A DNA stretch of 11,973 nucleotides from Bacteroidetes bacterium GWA2_30_7 (GTDB lineage Bacteria > Bacteroidota > Bacteroidia > Bacteroidales > GWF2-33-38). The notes below the pieces were generated by a model that was not told the origin of the DNA, did not search any database, and was given only the letters and a program-made list of their open reading frames with translations. A program made the translations under genes and the position numbers. Of this stretch, positions 5,685 through 11,973 are shown in pieces (the stretch's first letter is position 1; each line of letters starts with the position of its first letter). The DNA lies in contig MENC01000284.1 in assembly GCA_001768155.1 (NCBI GenBank), positions 1-11,973 on the forward strand, given 5' to 3'.

Positions 5685-6569
5685 ATGAAATTCATAATAT
5701 ATTTTAAGATTACAAAATTACTATTACTACTGATTTTATCTATGGCGATTATCCAATCCTGTGGTCTAAAGAAAAATGTAATTATAATTCATAAAAAGGA
5801 GCCTCTTAGGAGTGATGAAAAGGTTATTGAAAGAAATTATATAACATTAAATCTGAAAGAAGACACAAAGGAAATAGGGACTGTAGAAATAAGAGCCAGA
5901 GGTGTTTTTATAAATAATTGTTCCTATAATGGATTATTAGAGGAAGCAGAGATTCTTGCCAGAGAAAATGGAGCAAACATTATTGCTATTACTAAGTACA
6001 AAGCTTATCTTTTTCCAGTTAAGCCCTTTTCATATTTAGGAGCTAGGCTTTATTATTCTGATAACATTAATAGTTACAAAAGCTCAATAAGCTGGAATCT
6101 TAACCAAAAATTGACATGGGATGACTTTCTCGGTGATGTTCCTGATACTTCAATAAATCTAAAAATGATAGCAAGTTCAAAAATATTTCTACATTTCAAA
6201 ATATACGGTAGCAAAGTAGATAAAATATATTTTACTTGCCTATTTGATAGGGATGGGTCATGGGTTAAAGATTCTCTTAAAAATGACCTTTTATTACTAC
6301 ACGAACAGGTTCTTTTTAACATCAATGAGTTGTATTCAAGGAAACTAAATGAGGCTTTTAGAGATAATAAGATTAAAAAGAAATCAGTATATACCAAAGG
6401 TGGACAAATATACCTCAAAATACTATCAGAGTGCGAGGAACGAATAAAAAAGTATGATGAAGAAACTGAAAATGGAACCAACAAGGATAAACAGTATGAG
6501 TGGTATATGAAAATAATTAAAGAATTATCTGGAACTCCAGTTTATGATAATGAATACATTAAATATTAA
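5685..6569 (+). CDS. Lipoprotein with DUF922-like domain lacking one metal-binding histidine
   Basis: This protein of 294 residues begins at ATG 5685; an upstream in-frame TTG at 5646 falls in the attC-like core and is unlikely. A hydrophobic signal (about 9-24) ends in a lipobox with Cys26, so the protein should be lipid-anchored at the envelope. A middle part (about 60-115) contains NNCSYNGLLEEAEILA and GANIIAIT. The C-terminal part matches DUF922, a predicted secreted zinc-dependent protease family: LTWDDFLGD (143-151), DGSWVK, then HEQVLFNINELYSRKL from His206, and a late EETENG...W segment. As I recall the family, this motif reads HEQxHFDIxEL. Here the second histidine is Leu210, so the site may not bind metal normally. 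The gene starts 39 bp after the attC-like core and may be the next cassette. Confidence 0.75.
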   Translation: MKFIIYFKITKLLLLLILSMAIIQSCGLKKNVIIIHKKEPLRSDEKVIERNYITLNLKEDTKEIGTVEIRARGVFINNCSYNGLLEEAEILARENGANIIAITKYKAYLFPVKPFSYLGARLYYSDNINSYKSSISWNLNQKLTWDDFLGDVPDTSINLKMIASSKIFLHFKIYGSKVDKIYFTCLFDRDGSWVKDSLKNDLLLLHEQVLFNINELYSRKLNEAFRDNKIKKKSVYTKGGQIYLKILSECEERIKKYDEETENGTNKDKQYEWYMKIIKELSGTPVYDNEYIKY

Positions 6570-6937
6570 AATATAATAACAGGTGACAACAGCACCTTAG
6601 GTTCTCCCCGCAGATTGAAGTTTGCAACTTCAATGTGAAATTCTCTTTTGCAAGATTTTTCACTTTAAATAAAACAATAATCATTAACCAACTTTGTCAA
6701 AGTTTTAGAACTTTGGCAAAGTTCGCCACTACACTGCACTAGCTGGTCGGGATTTGCAATCCCGACCACATACTATAAGCATTTGTAATGCTTATTAATA
6801 CATATTAATAGTACAACTCGCACTTTGAAATTTGTTACTTCAATATAAATACTCTCGCTTCTGCCAAGCATTTTCACTTCAAATAAAGCATTTTAAACAA
6901 TTTTTATCTTAACCTTTATAAAATCTTCCAAAACCTA
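6570..6937. repeat. Gene-free stretch with a set of hairpins and a diverged direct repeat
   Basis: No gene is seen here. A core-like GGTGACAAC is at 6582-6590. Triloop hairpins follow: ATTGAAGTT-TGC-AACTTCAAT (6614-6634), an 11-bp stem with loop TGC (6744-6768, TGGTCGGGATT on the left arm) and ATAAGCATT-TGT-AATGCTTAT (6775-6795). Between them, AACTTTGTCAAAGTT (6690-6704) pairs with AACTTTGGCAAAGTT (6709-6723) with one mismatch across TTAG. A region of about 70 bp is present twice in diverged form (6609-6676 and 6819-6890). None of the hairpins is followed by a good T run. Confidence 0.7.
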
Positions 6938-6967
6938 TTGCATTAATTCAAAAAATATATAATTTTG
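6938..6967 (+). promoter_or_regulatory. Putative Bacteroidota-type promoter for the lipoprotein at 6995
   Basis: TTG at 6938-6940 is separated by 19 bases from TAATTTTG at 6960-6967. This fits the TTG-N19-TAnnTTTG arrangement of the Bacteroidota primary sigma factor. The start codon follows 27 bases after the -7 element. Confidence 0.55.
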
Positions 6968-6994
6968 ATTCATTAATCTTTAAATTATCAAATT

Positions 6995-7759
6995 ATGAAA
7001 TCAAAACTTTTTACATTTTTATTAATTTTTGGTGTTATTACACTAGGTATGGTCGGTTGTAAAAAAGACAAAGAAGAACCAGAACCAGAGCCTCAACCTG
7101 TAACTACAACAAAGCCTTCAATTGCTAGTAAAACTCAAATTGTAACAGTTCCTACAAAACTTCAGTCATCTACCGACTCTAATGCAGCAACTGCTGTTGG
7201 TTACTTAAATACGATGAATTCACTTACAACTTATACGAGTATTTTTACACCACCTGCAAATGCCACACATTCTACAAATAAAAACTCTACTGATACATGG
7301 AATTGGACTTATGATGATGGTCAAGGACACACATTTGCTTTTGTATATACTTATTCAGTTACTTCTACTCAACATATATGGGATATTAAACTTGGTATAA
7401 ATGGAGCCACACCGGTTGATTATGCACATGCAGAAGAAACCTTAGATGGAACTGTTGGAAACATGTCTTTTTATTATTCAGCATTATCAAATTATGCGGG
7501 AACTGATTTGTCAAATTATTATTGGTATTATACATGGAATGTTGATGCTAATGGTTATGGAAACATTACAATGGAAGCTCATAATGGCACAACTGATGTT
7601 TTGAAATATACTGCAACTGTTAATTCTGATGGTTCTGGTGAAGTTAATTATTATATAAATTCAGTTTTAAAATACCGCTTAACATGGACTGCTGCCGGTA
7701 CTGGAACATGGTATGTTTACGATGAAAATGGTACTGAAACAACAGGAACTTGGTCATAA
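6995..7759 (+). CDS. Secreted lipoprotein of unknown function
   Basis: This protein of 254 residues has a clear lipoprotein signal: MKSK, a hydrophobic core, and lipobox LGMVGC with the lipidated Cys at 22. A charged, Pro/Glu-rich tether (KKDKEEPEPEPQP) and a Thr-rich linker follow. The mature part is rich in Thr, Tyr, Trp and Asn and has alternating beta-strand-like patterns, with repeated short themes such as TWNWTYDD, YYWYYTWNVD and YRLTWTAAG. This suggests an all-beta extracytoplasmic domain. A KKDKE-type sequence just after the Cys resembles export tags for surface lipoproteins in some Bacteroidota, so surface exposure is possible but unproven. I do not recognise the family. The gene has its own promoter and a strong terminator, so it is probably monocistronic. 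Confidence 0.85.
   Translation: MKSKLFTFLLIFGVITLGMVGCKKDKEEPEPEPQPVTTTKPSIASKTQIVTVPTKLQSSTDSNAATAVGYLNTMNSLTTYTSIFTPPANATHSTNKNSTDTWNWTYDDGQGHTFAFVYTYSVTSTQHIWDIKLGINGATPVDYAHAEETLDGTVGNMSFYYSALSNYAGTDLSNYYWYYTWNVDANGYGNITMEAHNGTTDVLKYTATVNSDGSGEVNYYINSVLKYRLTWTAAGTGTWYVYDENGTETTGTWS
7229..7247 (+). repeat. 19-mer identical to intergenic 4338-4356
   Basis: ACTTATACGAGTATTTTTA occurs here inside the lipoprotein gene (encoding part of TYTSIFT) and again, same strand, in the hairpin region downstream of miaA. The flanking bases differ. Confidence 0.8.
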
Positions 7760-7778
7760 TTAGTCATAATTAAATAAT

Positions 7779-7812
7779 AAAAAAAGCCCGAAAAATCGGG
7801 CTTTTTTTTTTT
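7779..7812. terminator. Bidirectional intrinsic terminator
   Basis: The hairpin GCCCGA-AAAA-TCGGGC (7786-7801) is followed by eleven T on the plus strand. It is preceded by seven A, which read as T on the minus strand. It lies between convergent genes and serves both the lipoprotein and the prolyl isomerase. The stop codon of the latter overlaps the T run. Confidence 0.93.
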
Positions 7813-8347
7813 AGTGGTGTCCTCCACATTCGTGGTTATGTTCGTGATCGTGGTGGTGGTGTCCATGTATGTGACCATGGCTAATTTCATCAGCAGTAGC
7901 ATCTCTAACTTCTGTAATTTGTCCGGTGAAAAATAATTCTTTTCCTGCTAATGGATGGTTAAAGTCCATTTTTACAATTTTATCATCAAATCCAAGAATT
8001 AATCCATCAAATTGATTTCCTTGCTCATCACGCATCGGAACTACATTTCCTTCAAACATTAATTTGTCATTTATTTTACCATTTTCTTTAAAAACGTCTA
8101 ATGGAAGTTCCATTAAAAATTCTTCATTATAAACACCGTAAGCATGTTCGCTGGTTAAATTAAATTTGAAATCGTTACCTTTTTTAAAACCTAATATTTT
8201 TTTTTCAAATTCAGGCAGCATATTTCCACTACCATATATAAATGAAAGTGCATTATCTTTATCGGCACTATCAACTATCTCTCCATCAAATGTATCAACT
8301 CTAACTTCATAAGAAAGAGAAACTACTTTATTCTTTTCAATCAACAT
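7811..8347 (-). CDS. slyD: SlyD-type FKBP peptidyl-prolyl isomerase with His-rich tail
   Basis: This protein of 178 residues is a cytoplasmic prolyl cis-trans isomerase and folding helper that can also bind metal ions such as nickel. The FKBP domain is split as in SlyD. Its first part (about 1-70) includes VVSLSYEVR, DGEIVDSA, IYGSGNMLPEFEKKILG and a HAYG motif. The insert-in-flap chaperone segment follows (about 72-127). The FKBP strand MDFNHPLAGKELFF (127-140) then returns, with the highly conserved NHPLAG. The tail from 157 to 178 is mostly His with Gly, Asp and one Cys (HGHHHHDHEHNHECGGHH), the typical metal-binding end. No signal peptide is present. It is transcribed alone toward the terminator at 7779-7812. 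Confidence 0.93.
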   Translation of the reverse strand: MLIEKNKVVSLSYEVRVDTFDGEIVDSADKDNALSFIYGSGNMLPEFEKKILGFKKGNDFKFNLTSEHAYGVYNEEFLMELPLDVFKENGKINDKLMFEGNVVPMRDEQGNQFDGLILGFDDKIVKMDFNHPLAGKELFFTGQITEVRDATADEISHGHIHGHHHHDHEHNHECGGHH

Positions 8348-8510
8348 AAAATTTTGTTTTTAATTACATAATATTGCATTTCTACTGCAAAGTTTAATAT
8401 AATAATTCAATAATAAAATTGTTTTAGGGAATTTTAAGAAATTTACAGGTGTTGGCACAAGTTTAATTCACCTAAAAATAAGGTAAGTTCAAACTGATTT
8501 CAGAGTATTA

Positions 8511-8686
8511 GCACATAGGGCTTCAATGTCAATAAAAACAATATATAAATAAATTTTGTCCGTAGAACATTAACAAAAAACCAAATATGCCAAACACTAA
8601 ACTCGCTTCTATAACAATGTATATTCCCTACGGGAAAAAGCGTCATTGTTACTTGTGTTTTTATTGTCATTTATGCCCTATGGGCA
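8511..8686. repeat. Composite palindromic element with about 29-nt inverted arms
   Basis: The arms 8511-8539 and 8657-8685 are imperfect reverse complements with a few mismatches; the inner 14 bases differ at one position. Inside, AACAATG and CATTGTT enclose the triloop hairpin TTCCC-TAC-GGGAA, and TGTCC-GTA-GAACA lies near 8557. The right arm contains the triloop hairpin GCCC-TAT-GGGC. Positions 8659-8686 resemble 3083-3110 in the palindromic island, so the two loci share a repeat family. This occupies the core of the 409-bp gap upstream of the SlyD gene; the rest of the gap shows nothing clear apart from a small dyad, TTCAGA-TTTT-TCTGAA, at 8705-8720. Confidence 0.65.
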
Positions 8687-8756
8687 GTTTTTTAATTATA
8701 TTCATTCAGATTTTTCTGAAAACAAATTGAAGTTACAAAATAAGAAGATAAAAATG

Positions 8757-9296
8757 TTAAAAAACAAAACCTAATCGAAAAATAGGATTTGTATATGGTG
8801 AATTGGCAGATTCATTTAAATTAAATAAAATCATTGCATTAACACCTGAATTTTTACCAAGCATAAATTTATATCCACCACCAACCAGAATACTTGTTAC
8901 CAAAAATCTATCTTGATTTTGATATTGTTTAGCATAATCAAAAAAAACAGTTTCAAGGCTTAATGCCTCTATCTCAGAATGTAAGAACAAATTATCATAA
9001 ATAAAATATGACCCGAATATCTTTCCACCATAAATGTTTGTATTAAATTTATACCCATCGACGTTATTTGAATAGTAATTATAAATAAACCCTACGCCTG
9101 AAGAAAATTTATCAGTAAATTTATAACCAACTAATGGTGATACGTCTATAAAGGTTTTATATCCAAACTGAAGACCAAAATTTCCACCAAAAAAAAATCT
9201 TTTAAGTACATCATTTTTTGGTTTAGTCTCAACTTCCTGAGAGAAACTTAAAATTGAAGAAAATAATAAAAATAATATTATTAATCTTTTAAGCAT
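8757..9296 (-). CDS. Small secreted protein, putative outer-membrane beta-barrel
   Basis: The ATG at 9296 gives 179 residues; a TTG six codons upstream is also in frame but would spoil the signal sequence. A signal peptide is evident (MLKRLIILFLLFSSILSFSQ), with cleavage expected after the Ser-Gln typical of Bacteroidota. The mature chain alternates aromatic and glycine residues in strand-like blocks, such as FFFGGNFGLQFG, VSPLVGYKF, FSSGVGFIYNYY, IYGGKIFGSYF and VGGGYKF. It ends in FRLGFVF, with a C-terminal aromatic residue as in outer-membrane barrels. The length fits a barrel of roughly eight strands. Cargo or function is unknown. The gene is monocistronic, with repeat-rich DNA on both sides. 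Confidence 0.75.
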   Translation of the reverse strand: MLKRLIILFLLFSSILSFSQEVETKPKNDVLKRFFFGGNFGLQFGYKTFIDVSPLVGYKFTDKFSSGVGFIYNYYSNNVDGYKFNTNIYGGKIFGSYFIYDNLFLHSEIEALSLETVFFDYAKQYQNQDRFLVTSILVGGGYKFMLGKNSGVNAMILFNLNESANSPYTNPIFRLGFVF

Positions 9297-9340
9297 TAGG
9301 GCAAATTTAAGCAATTATAACTAATTAATCAATCATTTTA

Positions 9341-9348
9341 CAAAAGTA
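9341..9348 (-). promoter_or_regulatory. Putative -7 element for the beta-barrel gene
   Basis: Read on the minus strand this is TACTTTTG, which fits TAnnTTTG and lies 45 bp before the ATG at 9296. A second match (TAAATTTG on the minus strand, 9302-9309) is too close to the start codon to be useful. No -33 element is visible. Confidence 0.3.
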
Positions 9349-9464
9349 AAATTGCTAAATTTTTAAATTGTTTCATTGTTTGTTTATATTAAAGTGCTTT
9401 TCACAGTCAAATATCAAAGTATTTCAATAAATCTGTTAATGAGAAAACGCCAAAAAACAAAAAA

Positions 9465-9556
9465 CAAATGTCAAATAAATTCCAATTCTCAAAATTTCAA
9501 TTCACAAAACCGTTTGAATATTAAGTAATTGTTATTTGAAATTTATTTGAGATTTG
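9465..9556. repeat. Inverted repeat with 21-nt arms
   Basis: CAAATGTCAAATAAATTCCAA (9465-9485, split here as 20 bases plus A) is complementary to 9536-9556 at 19 of 21 positions. The loop is about 50 bp and AT-rich. It lies in the 425-bp space between the divergent beta-barrel and rhomboid genes. The rest of that space holds only promoter-like motifs. Confidence 0.65.
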
Positions 9557-9660
9557 ATACTTGTAATTTGTTATTTCTTAAAATAAGTAGTTTTCTTAGT
9601 TGCACTAAATCTGTTGATGTCAAAGCCTTTTTTACTTTTAACATTATACTTTTTTACAGC

Positions 9661-9714
9661 TAAGTTTGCACACTATTTAATTTTATGAAATTAACTCGAA
9701 TACAACTACATTTG
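9661..9714 (+). promoter_or_regulatory. Two candidate -7 elements upstream of the rhomboid gene
   Basis: TAAGTTTG (9661-9668) and TACATTTG (9707-9714) both match TAnnTTTG. The second ends only 7 bases before the start codon, so it would give an almost leaderless transcript. The first would give a leader of roughly 45-50 bases. Neither has a clear -33 box. Confidence 0.35.
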
Positions 9715-9721
9715 TATAAAA

Positions 9722-10435
9722 ATGCTTTCAGAAAAAAAACGACTAAAGCATAGTTTAATTATTCCTATTTTACTACAAGTAGTTTTATGGCTTATAAAAT
9801 CTTATGAAGTTGTTTTTGATTTTAGTCTTGTTAAGTATGGATTATTGCCACAAACATTTTCTGGTTTAAAAGGAATTTTTTTATCACCGTTAATTCATGC
9901 AGATTTTTCGCATCTGATTTCGAATAGTGTTCCTTTATTCCTATTTAGTTTTGCGGTTTTTTACTTTTATCGACCGGTTTCATATAAAATTTTAATATTT
10001 TCTTGGTTATTAACCGGAGTTTTTGTGTGGATTGGAATAATTCCAGCATTTAATATAATAAAGAATCATGTTCATATTATATATATTCGTGAAGCTTACC
10101 ATGTTGGAGCAAGCGGTTTAGTGTATTCGTTAGGTGCATTTTTATTTGTAAGTGGAATTATAAGAAAAAACTTTCAATTATTAGCACTTACACTTTTAGT
10201 TACATTTATTTTTGGAGGAATGATTTGGGGAATTTTACCTTTAAAAGTTGAAATATCATGGGAATCACATTTATATGGTCTTATTACTGGAAGTATTCTA
10301 GCATTTTATTTCAGAAAATATGGACCACCTGATACAAAAAATGAAATTGAAGATGATGAAGATGAAATTCCATCAATTGATGATAATGCTGAAATAAAAC
10401 AAGAAATAAAAACAGATTATATTGTTCTTAACTAA
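9722..10435 (+). CDS. Rhomboid-family intramembrane serine protease
   Basis: This protein of 237 residues has about six membrane segments. The rhomboid signature is complete: HADFSHLISN (59-68, with His and Asn of the oxyanion region), GASG with nucleophile Ser131 (129-132) in a helix that continues LVYSLGAFLF, and the partner His183 in SWESHLYGLITG. It should cleave membrane-spanning substrates within the lipid bilayer; the target is unknown. The C-terminal tail (about 203-237) is cytosolic-like, very acidic (NEIEDDEDEIPSIDD) and outside the catalytic core. The ATG at 9722 is the only sensible start. The gene is followed 109 bp later by an unrecognised gene on the same strand, without a clear terminator between them. 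Confidence 0.93.
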   Translation: MLSEKKRLKHSLIIPILLQVVLWLIKSYEVVFDFSLVKYGLLPQTFSGLKGIFLSPLIHADFSHLISNSVPLFLFSFAVFYFYRPVSYKILIFSWLLTGVFVWIGIIPAFNIIKNHVHIIYIREAYHVGASGLVYSLGAFLFVSGIIRKNFQLLALTLLVTFIFGGMIWGILPLKVEISWESHLYGLITGSILAFYFRKYGPPDTKNEIEDDEDEIPSIDDNAEIKQEIKTDYIVLN

Positions 10436-10544
10436 CAATATTAAATTCATTTTGTTAGTAAATAAATTAAAGGTTAATAATTTTTTAGCCCAAATATTTA
10501 TAATTTTAACATTATTTTAATCTCAATAATAGTTTTTAGAAATA

Positions 10545-11087
10545 ATGAGTAGTTGGCTAGAAAAAGCAGAAGAAAATCAAAAAATAAAAGATAATATTCA
10601 GTTTCAAGGAACAGATTCTGAAATTGAAACTATTCAATGTAATATTCAACTTTTAGAACCTTTGAATAATAAATTGAATTTTTTAATTGAACGAGCTTCG
10701 AAAGTATCTGTTGAATTTAGAAAACCAAGTATTGAGCTTGGATATACTCATTTACAAGGCGACCCAGTATATGAATTTTATGGTTCTGCTTATGTTCATT
10801 TCGAAAAAAAACTTTTATTTCTGAAATTATCTTCAGAGCTATACTTGTGTTGGAGACGTATTTTTTTTAAAATCCCATCTCAACCAAATAGAGTAAAAAT
10901 TGTAATTCACGAAAAAGGTACTTCAGAGGTTACTAAAAAAAAGACTCATTCTACAAGAGAAAAATTTAAATTCAAAATTACTGACCTTAATGAAGAATTA
11001 GCACAAGTAATTTTAGACTGGTTGGTATTTAAAACCACAACTGAAGAGTTAAAGAAGAACCTTCCTTTAACACATTTTCATTTCTAG
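10545..11087 (+). CDS. Conserved-looking hypothetical protein, function unknown
   Basis: This open frame encodes 180 residues that I do not recognise. It starts MSSWLEKAEENQ, without a signal peptide. The first 60 residues are mostly helical and charged (EENQKIKDN, IERASKVSVEFRKP). The middle is strand-like with many aromatic residues (YEFYGSAYVHFEKKLLFLKL, CWRRIFFKIP). A lysine-rich segment with alternating polarity follows (TKKKTHSTREKFKFKI), then a helical end (NEELAQVILDWLVFKTTTEELKK). It is probably cytoplasmic. The ATG at 10545 has no obvious Shine-Dalgarno. Codon use looks like that of the neighbours. It lies 109 bp behind the rhomboid gene and 119 bp before Hsp20; co-expression is possible but not shown. 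Confidence 0.75.
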   Translation: MSSWLEKAEENQKIKDNIQFQGTDSEIETIQCNIQLLEPLNNKLNFLIERASKVSVEFRKPSIELGYTHLQGDPVYEFYGSAYVHFEKKLLFLKLSSELYLCWRRIFFKIPSQPNRVKIVIHEKGTSEVTKKKTHSTREKFKFKITDLNEELAQVILDWLVFKTTTEELKKNLPLTHFHF

Positions 11088-11193
11088 CCTGCCGTTATGG
11101 CATAGATATTTACCTCTTACCGGACACAATGTCTTATTTTTTAGTATGGTTCAAAATTTGAAAATCCGATTACAAATTAATAATTTAAAATTC

Positions 11194-11199
11194 GGAGGA
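11194..11199 (+). promoter_or_regulatory. Strong Shine-Dalgarno GGAGGA before Hsp20
   Basis: GGAGGA lies 7 bases before the ATG at 11207. It is the only near-perfect anti-16S match I noticed before a start codon in this window, where other genes rely on A-rich leaders. Confidence 0.75.
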
Positions 11200-11206
11200 C
11201 AAAATT

Positions 11207-11644
11207 ATGACACTTATCAATTATCCAAACCTTACAACAGGTTTAAACACACTCAACTTTAACGACTTAATTGATGGTTTTTTTGATTACACAGTAGAAA
11301 AACTTGACTACACAAAGCAAAAACCATTGGTTAATATTTATGAAAACGACAATAGTTATAAAATTGAAATGGCTTTGCCTGGAATTAGTAAAGAACAAAT
11401 TTCTATAAATGTTGAAAAAAACATTTTAACAATCACATCTGTTAATTCAGATAAAACTGAAGATGACAAAAAAATTATCCTGAAAGAATTTGATTATAGA
11501 AATTTCGAAAAGAAATACACTTTATCAAAAGATTTGGATTTAGAAAATATTGTTGCAAAATTTGAAAATGGAATTATGCAAATCGAAGTTCCTAAAAAAC
11601 AATTGTCGAATGAGGTTACGTCTAGAAAAATTAATATTTCGTAA
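11207..11644 (+). CDS. Hsp20/alpha-crystallin small heat-shock protein
   Basis: This protein of 145 residues is an ATP-independent chaperone that holds unfolding proteins in the cytoplasm as part of large oligomers. The alpha-crystallin domain runs from about 39 to 136: PLVNIYENDNSYKIEMALPG (40-59), SINVEKNILTIT (66-77), the dimerisation-loop region (about 78-100), and AKFENGIMQIEVPK (117-130), which carries the A-x-x-x-NG-x-x-x-I-x-x-PK signature. The C-terminal I-x-I anchor is present as INI (142-144). The N-terminal arm is short (about 38 residues). The SD sequence points to strong translation, fitting a stress gene. It is transcribed toward a bidirectional terminator it shares with the next gene. 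Confidence 0.95.
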   Translation: MTLINYPNLTTGLNTLNFNDLIDGFFDYTVEKLDYTKQKPLVNIYENDNSYKIEMALPGISKEQISINVEKNILTITSVNSDKTEDDKKIILKEFDYRNFEKKYTLSKDLDLENIVAKFENGIMQIEVPKKQLSNEVTSRKINIS

Positions 11645-11657
11645 TTCAAATTTTACT

Positions 11658-11700
11658 AAAAAAATGGCTTCAGAAATTATTTTCTGAAGTCATTCTTTTT
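11658..11700. terminator. Bidirectional intrinsic terminator
   Basis: A 13-bp stem, ATGGCTTCAGAAA (11664-11676) with TTTCTGAAGTCAT (11681-11693), has one G-T wobble and a TTAT loop. TCTTTTT follows on the plus strand and seven A precede it (T on the minus strand). It lies at the meeting point of Hsp20 and the amidohydrolase. The stop codon of the latter (11677-11679) sits in the loop. Confidence 0.88.
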
Positions 11701-11973
11701 AAATTCTTTTCGATATAAAAATTCTCCTTTCAGATTTCCAACATTAATTGAACCTGAATCAATTGCAACAATTCCTTTTGAAATTACAGTTTCGGGAATT
11801 CCAATGGTTTCAATTCCTTCGTAAATATCTATATCGCAATTTTGAAAATGATTTTTTACCGATATTTTTGATTTAATTTCTGGGTTCCATATTACTAAAT
11901 CTGCATCCATGCCCTTTTTAATATAACCTTTTCGGTTTGATAACCCAAAAATTTTAGCTGGGTTATATGAACA
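11677..11973 (-). CDS. Dihydropyrimidinase/hydantoinase-type amidohydrolase, C-terminal part only
   Basis: The frame is open from the window edge through 98 residues to a TAA at 11677-11679, so the start and catalytic metal site lie outside the window. Visible residues begin CSYNPAKIFGLSNRKG and continue with IKKGMDADLVIWNPE. This is the NPAKIFGL..RKG.I..G.DADLVIW block near the C-terminus of cyclic amidohydrolases. A later DIDIYEGIETIGIPETVISKG segment matches the YEG..v.G.P..vi.rG pattern of dihydropyrimidinases and hydantoinases rather than dihydroorotases. Such enzymes open cyclic ureides, for example dihydrouracil in pyrimidine breakdown. The substrate cannot be set from the tail. An in-frame ATG at 11910 is an internal Met within the conserved block, not the start. 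Confidence 0.85.
   Translation of the reverse strand, partial: CSYNPAKIFGLSNRKGYIKKGMDADLVIWNPEIKSKISVKNHFQNCDIDIYEGIETIGIPETVISKGIVAIDSGSINVGNLKGEFLYRKEFKKNDFRK

Noticed and set aside
6074..6484. Minus-strand frame of 136 codons
   Set aside because: It is the shadow of the DUF922-like lipoprotein gene, whose motifs fix the coding strand.
8450..8457. GTTGGCAC matching the start of the proposed second cassette
   Set aside because: An eight-base match is expected by chance in a window of this size, and no paired arms or core partner lie beside it.
9297..9314. TTG start extending the beta-barrel protein by six residues
   Set aside because: The ATG at 9296 gives the proper signal peptide; the longer form has no added support.
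1..11973. tRNA, rRNA or tmRNA genes
   Set aside because: I saw no cloverleaf with a TTCRA arm, no rRNA-like conserved stretch and no tmRNA ends, despite the presence of smpB.

Overview
The window is A+T-rich chromosomal DNA from a member of the Bacteroidota, probably a Bacteroidales-like or related environmental lineage. The evidence is a set of SmpB, MiaA, SlyD and rhomboid proteins of Bacteroidota type, lipoproteins with short N-terminal signals, several TAnnTTTG promoter motifs, almost no Shine-Dalgarno sequences, and intergenic repeats of kinds I associate with this phylum. The species cannot be named from this sequence.

Left part (1-3363, minus strand): a truncated GT39-type membrane glycosyltransferase, smpB (tmRNA-dependent ribosome rescue) and a Yip1-family membrane protein. 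The spaces between them are full of small repeats: a long hairpin, a 7-bp tandem array, an interrupted copy of a GCCACAAAGACAC repeat, and a 300-bp palindromic island with inverted-repeat ends. miaA (tRNA A37 prenylation) follows on the plus strand.

Centre (about 4384-6994, plus strand): the accessory part. A TIR-domain protein with a C-terminal jelly-roll domain is bounded like an integron gene cassette. Its stop codon lies inside a GCATAAC core, which is followed by a GC-rich foldable attC-like sequence ending in GTT. The core is an exact complement of GTTATGC just upstream of the gene. A second gene, a lipoprotein with a degenerate DUF922 (zinc-protease-like) domain, begins directly after this site and may be a second cassette. 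No integrase is in the window. A hairpin-rich, gene-free stretch follows.

Right part (6995-11973): a secreted lipoprotein of unknown function converges on a SlyD-type prolyl isomerase across a strong bidirectional terminator. Next come a small putative outer-membrane barrel (minus), a rhomboid protease (plus), an unrecognised 180-residue protein (plus) and an Hsp20 chaperone with an unusually good Shine-Dalgarno (plus). Hsp20 converges on the 3' end of a dihydropyrimidinase-type amidohydrolase that runs off the window.

Most genes are single housekeeping or envelope loci without an obvious shared pathway. The parts that stand out are the TIR cassette and the families of palindromic repeats, some of which show compensatory base changes between copies.
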